Shown here piece after piece: positions 36,088 to 47,400 of a DNA stretch of 64,000 bases. The DNA lies in assembly GCA_005406025.1 (NCBI GenBank), contig BGZK01001189.1, positions 1 to 64,000 of the forward strand. The letters are read 5' to 3'. The DNA comes from Eumeta japonica (taxonomy: Eukaryota > Arthropoda > Insecta > Lepidoptera > Psychidae). The position numbers were made by a program, and so were the translations under genes. Each line of letters starts with the position of its first letter. Positions within the stretch are counted from its first letter, which is position 1. A model generated the notes under the pieces. That model made no database searches. It saw nothing but the letters and a program-made list of their open reading frames with translations, and had not been told where the DNA came from.

Positions 36088-36089
36088 AT

Positions 36090-36880
36090 GCTCCACTTTT
36101 GTATCCACAACTCTACTTTTCAACCGATCATCTACAATTATAAAGTCTATTATGTTTTTGTCTTCTCCTATCTGCCAAGTATAAGAGTGTCCTTGTGTCA
36201 TCAAACATTGTGTTTGTCACACACAAGTTAAACTCTTAACACAGTAGGATAAGGCAATCACCATCCTAATTTACTCTTTCATCGCCAAATTTACCTAAGA
36301 CTTTTTTCATATCCATCCCGCTGTGCACCCACCCAGCCATTAAAATCACTTAACATTACTATCCTTTCGTTTCTGTCCCATTTCACTAGTATGTGCCTCA
36401 CATCAGCCCAAAGCTCCTGCCGCTCCTGACGCGGTTTATGCATATCTGAGTCGTATACACCTATAATAAAAATCAGTGTCAAGTTGGATTAACTTAACTT
36501 AATTCGGAACCAGACGAGCTTTGGTTTGACACATTAGTAACCGTTTACACATTCAAATAATTTTACGATATAATAAAGCCAACATCCCGGCATCTTCTTA
36601 GCTTTGGTCAACGCCAGACCAGTAAGTTTCAAAGGATCCGTGTTTGATGGCCTCACTACTACCTTTTCTTTTAGTCTCATTCACGCATAGAATATCCAGT
36701 CTTTCATCAGTTTGCAGACGTCATCAATTTTATCATCCACACCTTCACACACGTTCAAACTATAGAAACGGACTTTTGTAGTCAGCGTTTCACCCCTCCG
36801 GGAATCAGGCATGATGGGTGACGAGCCTCGTCGCTGCAATCGGGCTTAGAGCTCCTGATTCCCAGGTACGGAAATTTGTC
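36090..36880 (-). mobile_element. RTE-type retrotransposon copy 2, 5' endonuclease part
   Basis: This continues copy 2 beyond the 5.24-kb insertion. Minus strand: VRFYSLNVCEGVDDKIDDVC (about 36775-36715), VNETKRKGS.EAIKHGSFET (about 36690-36635), VYDSDMHKPRQERQELWADV (about 36455-36400), IVMLSDFNGWVGAQRDGYEK (about 36365-36300). The order is that of an AP-type endonuclease (NETK, then D.NGW motifs). Stops interrupt it. A 5' leader appears to extend to about 36880. Confidence 0.75.
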
Positions 36881-36941
36881 CACCCTAGATATGATAGGAC
36901 CAGTCCGGGGAGGGATTATTTGACATTACTTTTGATAATTG

Positions 36942-37531
36942 TTTTTTGACGTGACAACGTCTTATAAATGGTTTGCCGGGTGACACTTCAAGAAACTGCG
37001 TTACGCTCCGCTCACGTTATGCGCTCACAATGAGAGCGAGTGAGAGGCACGCGTCCCTTCCACTCGGCATGGTTAGCCCGCCTAAGAGCGAGAGAGACAG
37101 ACATAAAAGTGAAAGGCACGCGTCCCTTCCACTCGAGCACAGTTAGCCCGCCTAAGAGCGAGAGAGACAGAGCGAGAGAGAGAGAGTGAGAGAGATAGGC
37201 ATACACACCGGTTCATGTCTTGCGCTTCTATTTCGCTTAGGCGCCTGCATACAAGTTTACGTTGCCAGTTAATTGTAAAGGATTGTGTAGTGATAATGTG
37301 AAGGTAGTTATATTTGTATATAAATACGTATGTATGTGTAAAGGTAAAATAAAATTTTGTTAATATGAAATTCAGTGCGAGATTCTTTGTATAAATTAAT
37401 GTTTTAAATATAATTCTTTGTATAAATAAATGTTTTAAATTGTTACTATTATTTCATCCTTCTTCCTACTATACGAATGAATATTCACATTAAAATGATT
37501 TTACCACTCAAAGTCGTTGTCACGTAAAACT
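36942..37531. mobile_element. Candidate non-autonomous TIR element with internal 69-bp duplication
   Basis: The ends are inverted repeats of about 28 bp around the core ACGTGACAACG: TTTTTTGACGTGACAACGTC on the left and CGTTGTCACGTAAAACT on the right, with outer TGGT/ACCA also pairing. The interior is GC-richer and includes a direct repeat about 69 bp apart. GGCACGCGTCCCTTCCACTC starts at 37046 and 37115, and each copy is followed by GTTAGCCCGCCTAAGAGCG and a (GA)n tract. No ORF of substance, and no target duplication determined. Confidence 0.5.
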
Positions 37532-37539
37532 TTCGCCCG

Positions 37540-40010
37540 TATACCGACTTTACAGGCAACCAATTTTTCATTTCCGCGAACATTAAATTTGTGAGCTTTG
37601 GTGGAAGTAATAATTCTGTACCCCTATGAAATTATACTTACTGCATAAATAATGTACACTTTGAAAATAACAGTCTTCAGAAATATAAGTAGATAAATAT
37701 ATGTATGTTCAAATGTAAAATATATTTATTACAATTTACTATCTATTATGTTAATAATATATGCTATTTACTTAATTGTTTTGAATGACTGACTGCATTA
37801 AACATTATGCTTTTAATTCAGGCCGTACTAATATCATAATGTGTTATCAACGCGTTATCTACTGAAAATAAACTTTCATTTGCTTGTCCTTATATGCCCA
37901 CAGAAGCATATTTTAAACGTATTTCATTTCATTCTATCAATCACAGGAAAATATTAAGAATATTGAATCAATTATAAAGAAAAAAGGCAGAATTGCCCAT
38001 AATCTTATTAATTTAAAACTGAAGGGTTAAACTTGTTAACTAATAGTGTCATTAAAATTGGACTCGTTCCTTTAATGTAAATATAATACAAATCGATCAA
38101 TATTATGCTTAATTGAATAGTAAATTGGTCCATAAACCATATGCAATCGATCACGCGTCTTTCCGTAAATATTTATAATCTTCTTCTTTTTTAAAACAAC
38201 TTTGCCAAAAAAAACATAGTCATTGAAGTAGCCGTTTCTGGGAAAAATAGCTTAGAACATGTTCTAAAAATGTACGATCTTCCAGTCTTGCGATCTTGCT
38301 GAAGGTCATGTATAACGCTGCGTCCACCAAGCGCATTCACGACGTGCGGGCCAGTCGCGACTTGGTAATCGTGTGTATCGCCGTGCCTCTCTAGCTAATT
38401 CGCACTGCGCGCGATCGTTAACCATCCAAGAAATTTTAGGTATTCCGTTATAAGTGTTACGTTTACGGTATTGACTTTTTTGAAACTAAAGATTATGTAT
38501 GATTAATATCGATGTACTTAATAACAATGCCTTTCACTGCTATCGAATACGCAAACATGATTTATTGTTGAAAAGTTCGCAGAGGTGACATCTCTGCGGC
38601 TTTTAAAGTTTGTAGTAAAACTAGCCCTAACAGTCAAAAATCTGCGACTTCACGAATAATATTGCATGCTGTTTATCGTTTACACGATAATTTACATAAA
38701 GTATAGTAAAATTCTCTAGGCGATCACCGCGGTAGTCGTAAGTTTGTAATCTCTTGACTGACAAAAAAAAATAAATAATACATCGCATACCTTGTTTATC
38801 ATGTGCACAGGCACTGAGCGTGGGCGCATGACAAGTAAGCGCTCGGGTACGTCCACCTGAACATTTCGTAGGACTTTCTCTATACAATTTTTATATTATT
38901 TGTAAGCATATTTTCAATGATATATTAGTAGATTCCATGAAAATCTAACGATTGTATTTGTCCTCATCGCAACATTTTGCACAACACAGCAAATTTTTGC
39001 TGTTTTCCGACTTAACTCGACGAGCTGAGTCAGTAAAAAAATATGGTTCAAAGTCTATATACGTATGTATTTACATATATATACGATATAACGCGGGACT
39101 TGTCAGCACGATAGCGTCTACAATTCTTTAGAGATATTAATGAAACTCAACATACATGTTCTATAGATAATTACAAAGATCGAGTTCAAATATGAACCAA
39201 ATCAGTCAACTAGTTCAGAAATTACAACATTTTAAAATTTTTTAAATCAGAAAATTATTTATTTCATATTAATTACATATGAAAATGAAATCTTCTTCCA
39301 TTTCGGCTGCCGAATGGTTTTTTTTTTTTTCATTATAGTTACTTTGGCAGAGTTGTTCTAAAAAAAGGAGATTATAAATATTTGTCGAAAGATGCATGAT
39401 AGATTCCATCCTATATAGATGTAGAACTAATCGACGAAGGCGCTTATGTAAATTGTGTGATGTAAAACTACATTCACTGCATCCGTGTATTATTATTATT
39501 AGAAATAACGTTAACATTCTATTAACTCATAAGACACATAGTTTGATTATTCAAATATGTATTAACAGAAAACATTAGCTTGATGAACAATCTTGACGTT
39601 GCATAATCTGCATTGTTTTGTGAACACTATCAGTTTCTTATTCTAAACGAGCTTCAAATGCATTTTGGATTGAGTTCAATAAGTCTATTATGCAAAGACC
39701 ACTAAAAAAATGGAAAAGAGTGCTCCCAGATCTTATTTCTCTTTTGAGGTATACTGTTTTGAAACGAATATAAGATGTGTTGTATGAATATGAAATGTGT
39801 TAGATCCATAATGTGGCCAACTTGGCTACAGCATGAAAATAAACCGGCTCGACTACTCTCTCACAGAATACTGTTATGTTTCGCTTCCGCTTCCACTGTT
39901 ATGTTTCGTCCAGTGAGTGAGAGTTCTCGTGGTCCACTTTCTTACTACATTACTCCATTTCCCCTCGATCAAATACACTATTTCTTTCCAAAAGACCAGC
40001 AATGAGCTTG
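37540..40010. other. Non-coding stretch, no gene seen
   Basis: AT-rich sequence without recognisable coding homology. GC-richer patches at about 38315-38430 (CGCTGCGTCCACCAAGCGCA and following) and 38800-38870 (GCGCTCGGGTACGTCCACC) might be the ends of a small element, but the pairing is not convincing. Short ORFs of 60-86 codons here have no family features. Confidence 0.35.
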
Positions 40011-40110
40011 TTCGGAACGGCCATAACGGAAGTCGAATTATAATTGTTTATTGTATAATTCTGTTCGGAAACGACCATAACGGAAGTCGAATTATAATAA
40101 TTGTTTGTTT
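40011..40110 (+). repeat. Two-copy direct repeat, about 53-bp period
   Basis: GTTCGGAACGGCCATAACGG (about 40011) and GTTCGGAAACGACCATAACG (about 40064) are each followed by GAAGTCGAATTATAAT. A simple tandem duplication in non-coding DNA. Confidence 0.7.
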
Positions 40111-40167
40111 GTAGAATAGCTAAATAAAATATTGTTTTGTTTTTTTTTCATTATTGCATAGAGGGGT

Positions 40168-40322
40168 GTATGATCGGCGACGCGTGCATTAAGAATGACG
40201 GCCCCTTTCCCGCGCGAATTTAATATATAGTAATGAAGCGGGGGGAGGGAGGGGTCATATATATAGCCGCTGGAGTGAAAACCGGCTTCACTCCGACTGT
40301 ACGCGTCGCTGACCATAACATA
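40168..40322. mobile_element. Candidate MITE, about 155 bp
   Basis: Left end GTATGATCGGCGACGCGTGC and right end TGTACGCGTCGCTGACCATA are imperfect inverted repeats of about 22 bp. An internal hairpin GGAGTGAA..TTCACTCC lies at 40271-40293. No ORF. The following 40325-41490 is non-coding apart from the presumed TAF5 leader. It contains a moth-like segment at about 40630-40770 (GTCCATGGGTGGCGGTAATT). Confidence 0.5.
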
Positions 40323-41491
40323 TCGGATATTTACTTAGAAAATAGGATTACGTAACTGAAATTGTAAAAATTTTGTACAAAATATGTTAAAAAAGGGCAT
40401 TTATTTAAATAAATAGCAAAGGGGAGCGGGGTATCGTTTGACCGTTAAAGAACCGTTATAAAGTGGGGATATCGGGAACACGTGTAACAGTGGTATAAAT
40501 ATAGGATAGGGTCCCGATATCCTTCACTTCCTTTTTTCCGCTCAATATATACTTATATAGTAATAATAACAAGTTAAACGAAACTCTGCTCCTCGAAAAT
40601 AAGTAAACTACAAAGGTTTTTCATTGAAACTCTGCCGGCTGAAGATTGACTTCGACGGTTGCGACCAGCGCACAAAGTGTACCAGGTCCCGTACAGAGCT
40701 GGTGACCCCTTTAAGATTTTGAGTGTCCATGGGTGGCGGTAATTACAAACTCATTCGCTCCTAAGAAATGCTTTATATAATAATAATGAAAAAACACAAC
40801 TTCAATATAATCAATCACAATTATCATTTTCATGCCTCATACGTAAGTACATACAATATAGATGAAGATACGAAGATGAACAAGAGATATCACCTTTTGT
40901 GGGAGAGTAAAAACAAATACGTCCGTTGAAATCAATCCTATCAATCGAAAAAAACATTTGGAAACTTGACGTAGGTGGCATTTATATGGCACATATAATA
41001 AAAAAACCGGAAGATCACATTTTCAATTAATAACTATAAGCACATAAATTAAGTTTGACAACCAATTGTTTGCTTAGGACGAATGCCTCTACGTCACACT
41101 CTCTCTAACCACACAAATTTAAACCCTTCCGTTGTTCTTAAGCTCGTCACTGCTTGTCCTTCTTCCGTTGCAATCATCCGAACAAGCCAAGGATCGCCAA
41201 CAAAGACAAAGCATTTTCTAATATTAGTTAAGGTACTCTGTGTATATATTGCTGTATAAAATAATATTCTGTTGTTAGTTTAATATTACCACTACTTATT
41301 GCTCTGTGATTCGTCAGGACGGTGTTTACATTTTCTGTCTGTGGTTATTTGCTAATGTTGTAGGTTTTGATTTGTGTGTTTACCAAATAAATTGAGAATT
41401 TTATGGGATTCATATTGCCTCAAAAGCGGTTAGATCCTTCAAACTTGAGGCTAAATAAACAAAACTGTTACTTTAATACATACGTATAAAA

Positions 41492-44400
41492 ATGGCTGAA
41501 AAATCTACACCTCTTTTAGCTGTTCTTCAGCTGTTGAGAAAATACAATTTAAAGGTAAATTATAATAGTTATTGTACTTTATGACATTGTACGAAATATA
41601 TTTCAAATCTCGTTAATTTTAGGGTACTGAAGAAATTCTTAGAAAGGAAGCTAGTTTAGGTGATGCAGAATTTGTAAATTTAGATTTACCTGATGTTGAA
41701 ATTGCAAGTATTCTAACAGCTCATCATACCGAAAGCGATCCGTACAGCTATGAATCAGCATATGATGCTCTTAAAAAATTTATTGATTCGTCTTTGGATA
41801 TATATAAGGTAATAAAGTCCAACTTAAATATTTTTCTTAAATTTCAATAAGTTACCGAAGACACTAAATAGTAATTATGAGCAGAAATATTAAGGAAATA
41901 GAGAAGGGAAATCATAAGTCCATTACAAAACTGATATAGACATTGGATATAAATGTTATTGACTATCATAGAAAAACTAGTGGTATAATATAACGAATTC
42001 TTATTCATATGTAGAATAAGTTATTCACTGAATTTTAATTAACAGTTGAGTTGATTATTTTAATAAGCGTAGAATTCAAATTCTCACCTAATTATTGTGG
42101 TACTATTTTCAATGTGTGAAAAGAAGTACTAAGTTCTCATAAAAACCTTTTTCATTTATCAGTTTTGCATTGTTTAATCATTTTGATATTTTCAATTTGT
42201 GTAAAAGCAGTCTAAGGTCTAAAATATCAAAAAATATTTTTTCTTGTGTGCCTTGATGTTGACTATATATCTTGTCAGAATTTGATCCATTCTATCATCT
42301 CCCTATTTAGTTTCTGTTATGATTTTTCTTATTTTTTTTCTCCATCTTCAAAAACTGACATCTGAATATATTGTTGATAAGAATATTTTTATATATGTTA
42401 ATTTCATGATAGTAAATAAGTAACTAGGGTCATAATTTAACCAGTAATACTGTACATAGGTGGGACTTTCTTTTGTAATGGTTGAAATGCCATTTGAAAT
42501 TTATTTAGAGCACTCTTCTTGAAAATGCAGAATGCTCTTGTATTTGACATAAAATAGAATTGTTAGAAATAAAAAAAATAATAACATATTTATAAGACTA
42601 CTACACTAAAATCCACTTAATATAAGAAATTGTATTCTCCAATATTCTCCAAAACCAATCTATTAGGCATAAAATAATTTTATTGCAAAAATGAACAAAT
42701 TTAAAAGATATTCATCAAGCTTAATCTGTTCATGCCTGGCCAAAACATATTAATGGTGGGTTGCACCAAAAGTAAAAACAAAATCTGTATATATAATATG
42801 TAAGATTTGACAGATTGTCCATACATCATCTGTTAAATTTTACAGATTGCTGTTTTGAATCACATTTTTACATTTATTGCAACTCAATGTACAACTTACA
42901 ATTATACATTAAAAGATTTTATTACAAGAAGAATAAAATATCAGACCCTTGAATAAGTTCTCGTTGTTTCTTTTACAAAATAAAACCTTTATTTAAATTA
43001 TAAGGAACAAAAACGTTTCGTTCAAAGTATTGCCCATCACTAGCGACTACTTTCTCCCATCTTTCTGGCAGTATATGAATTCCACGTCGGATAAACGACA
43101 TGCCTTTTGAGGTTATCCAAGAATTGATCCAATTTTTAACTTCTTCATAAGAATGAAAGCACTAGTCAGTTAGGCCATGTGCCATCGAACGGAATAGGTG
43201 AAAATCAGAAGGGGCCGTGTTAGGTGAATACGGCAGGTGGGGTAGAACTTCCCATCGAAGCATTTCCCGGTAGGTTTTCACTGGTTTTGCAACATGAGGC
43301 CGAGCGTTGTCATGTAGCAAAATCACTTTGCTGTGTCTCTGCTTGTATAGCGACCGTTTCTTTTTTAAAGATCAACTTAAACGTATCAATTGAAATCAAT
43401 AGCGATCGCCATGATAGTCTCATTCGGTTTGAGCAGCTCATAATAAATGACACCCTGCTAATCCCACTAAATACAGAGAAGAAGCTTCAAACCATGGATA
43501 TTTGTTTTTTCAGACGATGTTGATGCATGGCCGGGCTTACCCCACAATTTTCTACACTTTGGATTATCATAATGTATCCACTTTTCATCGCCAGTCATGA
43601 TGCAGTGAAAAAACCCTTTCTTTTCTGCTGTTGAAGCAGTAATTCACATGTCAGAAAACGCTGTTCGACGTCTCTCGGCTTCAATTCATACGGTACCCAA
43701 AGTCCTTGCTTCTGGATCATTTCTAAAACTTTTAAACATTTTGAAACAGTTGACTCATCTACTTGTAATGTTTTTCCAAATTCTGATAGCGTCTGACATC
43801 AGTCTTCATTGAGTAATTCCTCCAACTTTTCGTCTTCAAATTTTTTCAGTGCGTAAGAACATTCTTTATCGTCAAGTTCAAAATCACTATTTTTGAAGCG
43901 TCGAAACCAGACTCTGCATGTTGTATCCGACAAAGCATTGTCACCATAAGTCTCAGCAAGAATTCTATGTGCTTCAGCCGCAGATTTCTTTTGAATAAAG
44001 TAGTGCAATAAAATTCCCTACAAATACACTTTATTTGGGACAAAAGTAGACATTTTCAGAACTAAGAAAAATTACTTTGTGTACACCAAAGTGAACCATC
44101 ATACACTGAAATTTAAGATTATACACACTACAGCCTTACATGTGTGTTACCATTCGAAATTCCACAAATAGGATACTGCTACTGCCATCTTTGAAGAAAC
44201 AGTGAAAACTTATTCAAGGTCCCAATAAAATGATTGTCATAAATCTTTTAATATACACATATGCAATTTGAAGATCAGTTTTTATGTTTATCTGTAAATT
44301 TACATATGGGCACTTAAAGTAGATAATAGATTCTTTCACAATTCTTTCAGCTTCTAACTCTTTTTCATTGTGTTGACCTTTCCCAACTTCTTTGTTATCA

Positions 44401-47400
44401 AAAACCTTTTAATTTGTTTTGACACATCATCTTATAATAAAACCTTTGCTGATTACTATGGTTTCCTTAATAAGCTCTAATCCCAATAATTACAAAAAAA
44501 ATAAATAAATATAGCAATGTTCTGTGCTCTTCTAAATAAATACATACATAATTTCGTTTAAATATTATTATTGCACAATAAAATTTAAATGTATAAAAGA
44601 ATGACAACAATATTACATGTTGATATTCAAGACATTTTATGTAATTAAAAACTATTTGTGTGAGTACTTACATATTTATGTAAGAAGTTGTACTTCTTTA
44701 ATGTAACAAAAAGAATAACTTGAAAAATTTCACCCCACATGCCAGTACTGTAAATACAAGTGTATAAAATTAAACAATTTTCTATATATTTGTACACGGA
44801 ATTAATAAATATAGCAAAAAATTAATTAAACAATATAATAATAATAGTTATTTATAATGTAAAGACTTAAAAGTGTTAGTGACGATTAATCTCAAATCTA
44901 TCAAAGTACTTAAAGAAGTTTATTTAAAAGTAATATAAAAACCACTTTAATCGCTGGTATTCACAACAAATTATCAACAAATATCATTCACCACCATATA
45001 TAATTTAAAAAACCCACAGATACATATATTTATGTATGAATATATTTTATTCATACTGATATGAAAAATGTGTCTTATATTAATAAATAATTAAATAACT
45101 ACCTTGAATATAGTTATCAGTTTTCATATTCACATAAACATGTAGTAGATGTCCTTACATTTACTTTGTTGGTAGCCTTTTCTGCAAAATTTTAGTGACA
45201 TTTATCGTCCAACTTCTTGGTGTCGATTTAGATGTCCGTATGTGGCGCAAGCTTTGTGGTGTCGAATTAGATGTCGGTATCGGCGCATTGTAACAATTCT
45301 CTTTTATCATTTTTCCCTAATATGCCAAAAAAGGTATAACTCCAAAAAATGCAAACTTTTGAATTTATTCAAAACTTGAATTTCCAATTATAATATGTAC
45401 CTAAGTAGAAACCATTATAGAAATAAACAAAACATTCACTAAATAATACATTTTCGAACAACAATCACTAATACCATTGGGTCATGTGTGCTTAACAAAA
45501 TATACCTTAAACTCATAATTGTCATAAAAACCTCGGATGTTAAATTATCTTAAGGTTTTGCGTAATTACCATGAACAGATAATATTTTTTAATTCCTCTC
45601 AAACCTAATGCTTTAACATACTCTAGTATACTAAAAGATATATTTCTAATTTGGTCTCATTAGTGTACTTGTATATGTATAAAATATATATTTAATAAAA
45701 ATTATATACATATTTAACAACGCAGACATTTTTTACCAATTGAATGGGCAAATTATATTTTCTAACATCTTCAAATGATAAAAAATAATATCTCTAGGAA
45801 TTTCGCAGCTATATAGACAAAGCGAAATTTCGAACCCTTTTATTTCTCCACTAATAAATTTTCCATTTTTCAGTATGAATTATCAACACTATTATATCCA
45901 GTGTTTGTACATATGTACCTTGGTCTTGTATTGTATGATCATACAGAGCACGCCTTAAATTTAGTAGAAAAATTTGGACCAGAACAAGAAGATTATTATC
46001 AAGATGATTTAAAAAGACTTAGTACTGTAACAAAAAAAGACCAAATTAAAGGAAACAATATAGCTGAAATATACAGGTAAACTTTTTAAATAAATTAAAA
46101 AAGACATAAAAGTTTCTACATTTCCCTAATTGAATAAAACTTAATGTCACCACATTGTAGAAAATATTCTATTTTTCTACTTATGCTACAACATCTAGAA
46201 ATAAGCAAAAGTAAAATATAATACTGATTCCATTGATGTCTCTTCTTAGATTTCAAATTACAACTAATTCTCAACAACGAAACTCATTTAAAATGTTTAA
46301 AAAATCTTATTATAAATTGTACAGTAATTGACAATATTTTTAACATTACAGCATGAATAAATTCGTAGTTCAATTATCACGCGATGCTTCATCGCAGTTG
46401 AAGAGATTTATTCATGAACAAAAAACTCCTTCTATAATTTTAAATATTATCAATAATCACATACAACTAGAAGTTCATGATGGCCCAGGGAGAACACAAG
46501 CTCAAGTCAGAGCCACAGCTGGTGGTATCCTTGGAGAAGCTGTAAAAAATGGTACGAACAATTCTTGTATTTTACTATTACATATCTAAATTAAATCACT
46601 ATAATAGAAACAATTTGATACAGTCAAACAAAGAAAAAACTGTTTTGTTATTCTTATTACATTTAATTAATAACAAAAAGGGTTTTAAGATTTGCATCTG
46701 GTGAAATAAATAGTATAATAAGTATTGTAGTAGTAAATAATGTAGTTAAAAGTAGCATTCCGCTACTTGGACGGCTAGGAAGGCTGCTTCCTTTGTGACT
46801 GAACTGCAATCACTGGAGATGAGACCACGTCAGTCTTTTAGTAGTACCAACGGTTTCACCAATGTTGAAACTTCTTTCAAAAGTAATATGTACTCGTATA
46901 AAAATGGTTAAAATTAAAAAAACTCTTGAATATTGACCATAATGAAAATCAAGTGAACAAATGTTTATTTAGTTTTTATTTAATAGTGCACTATATTTTT
47001 TTTTAAATAGAAGCAAAGACAAACAATATGATACTTCCTATAAGAAGAGATCACTGTCACATAAGTGTTGAAGCTTCAAATTGACATATTAAGTACTCGA
47101 TAATTCAACAGGTCATAGAATTATTGAAATTGATTCTAAAGTAGGTCAGTATTATGGTTCAGGCCTTATAGATATTTGATTTGGCATTTTATTTTATGAG
47201 ATGTGATAGAAAAAATATTTCTTCATAAACATATTCAATTCTATTTTTCGGTTATATTTGTATAATCACTTCACCAATAGCTTTGCCTGCTTAAACATAA
47301 AATATATTTCTTCATTTGTTGTGTGTTCATACCTTAGTCTTTCTCTGTCTCTACAAATATATCTCACCATATTCACAAACATTGCCATCTGTACAATGCT

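Larger units (their letters stand above)
30847..36089. mobile_element. 5.24-kb TIR transposon inserted in RTE copy 2
   Basis: The element proper is 30849-36087. Its ends are CCCAGTGAACAC and GTGTTCACTGGG, perfect 12-bp inverted repeats. The AT dinucleotide flanks both sides (30847-30848 and 36088-36089). The flanking RTE sequence is continuous in copy 1 (VVDIRVYHDINV, 6711-6746), which shows the insertion directly. Both 400-bp ends are dense in TGACGTCA, TTACGTAA and TGACAT motifs. The interior holds a DUF4806-like multi-exon gene (32055-34669), a 44-bp palindrome, a (TA)n tract and a hairpin array. No transposase-like sequence was seen, so it appears non-autonomous or of an unfamiliar type. 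A 2-bp AT duplication is reported for ISL2EU-like elements of the PIF/Harbinger group, so that is one candidate class. Confidence 0.8.

Noticed and set aside
38315..38870. MITE bounded by GCGTCCACC motifs
   Set aside because: The GTCCACC motifs are present at both places, but the flanking bases do not pair as inverted repeats.
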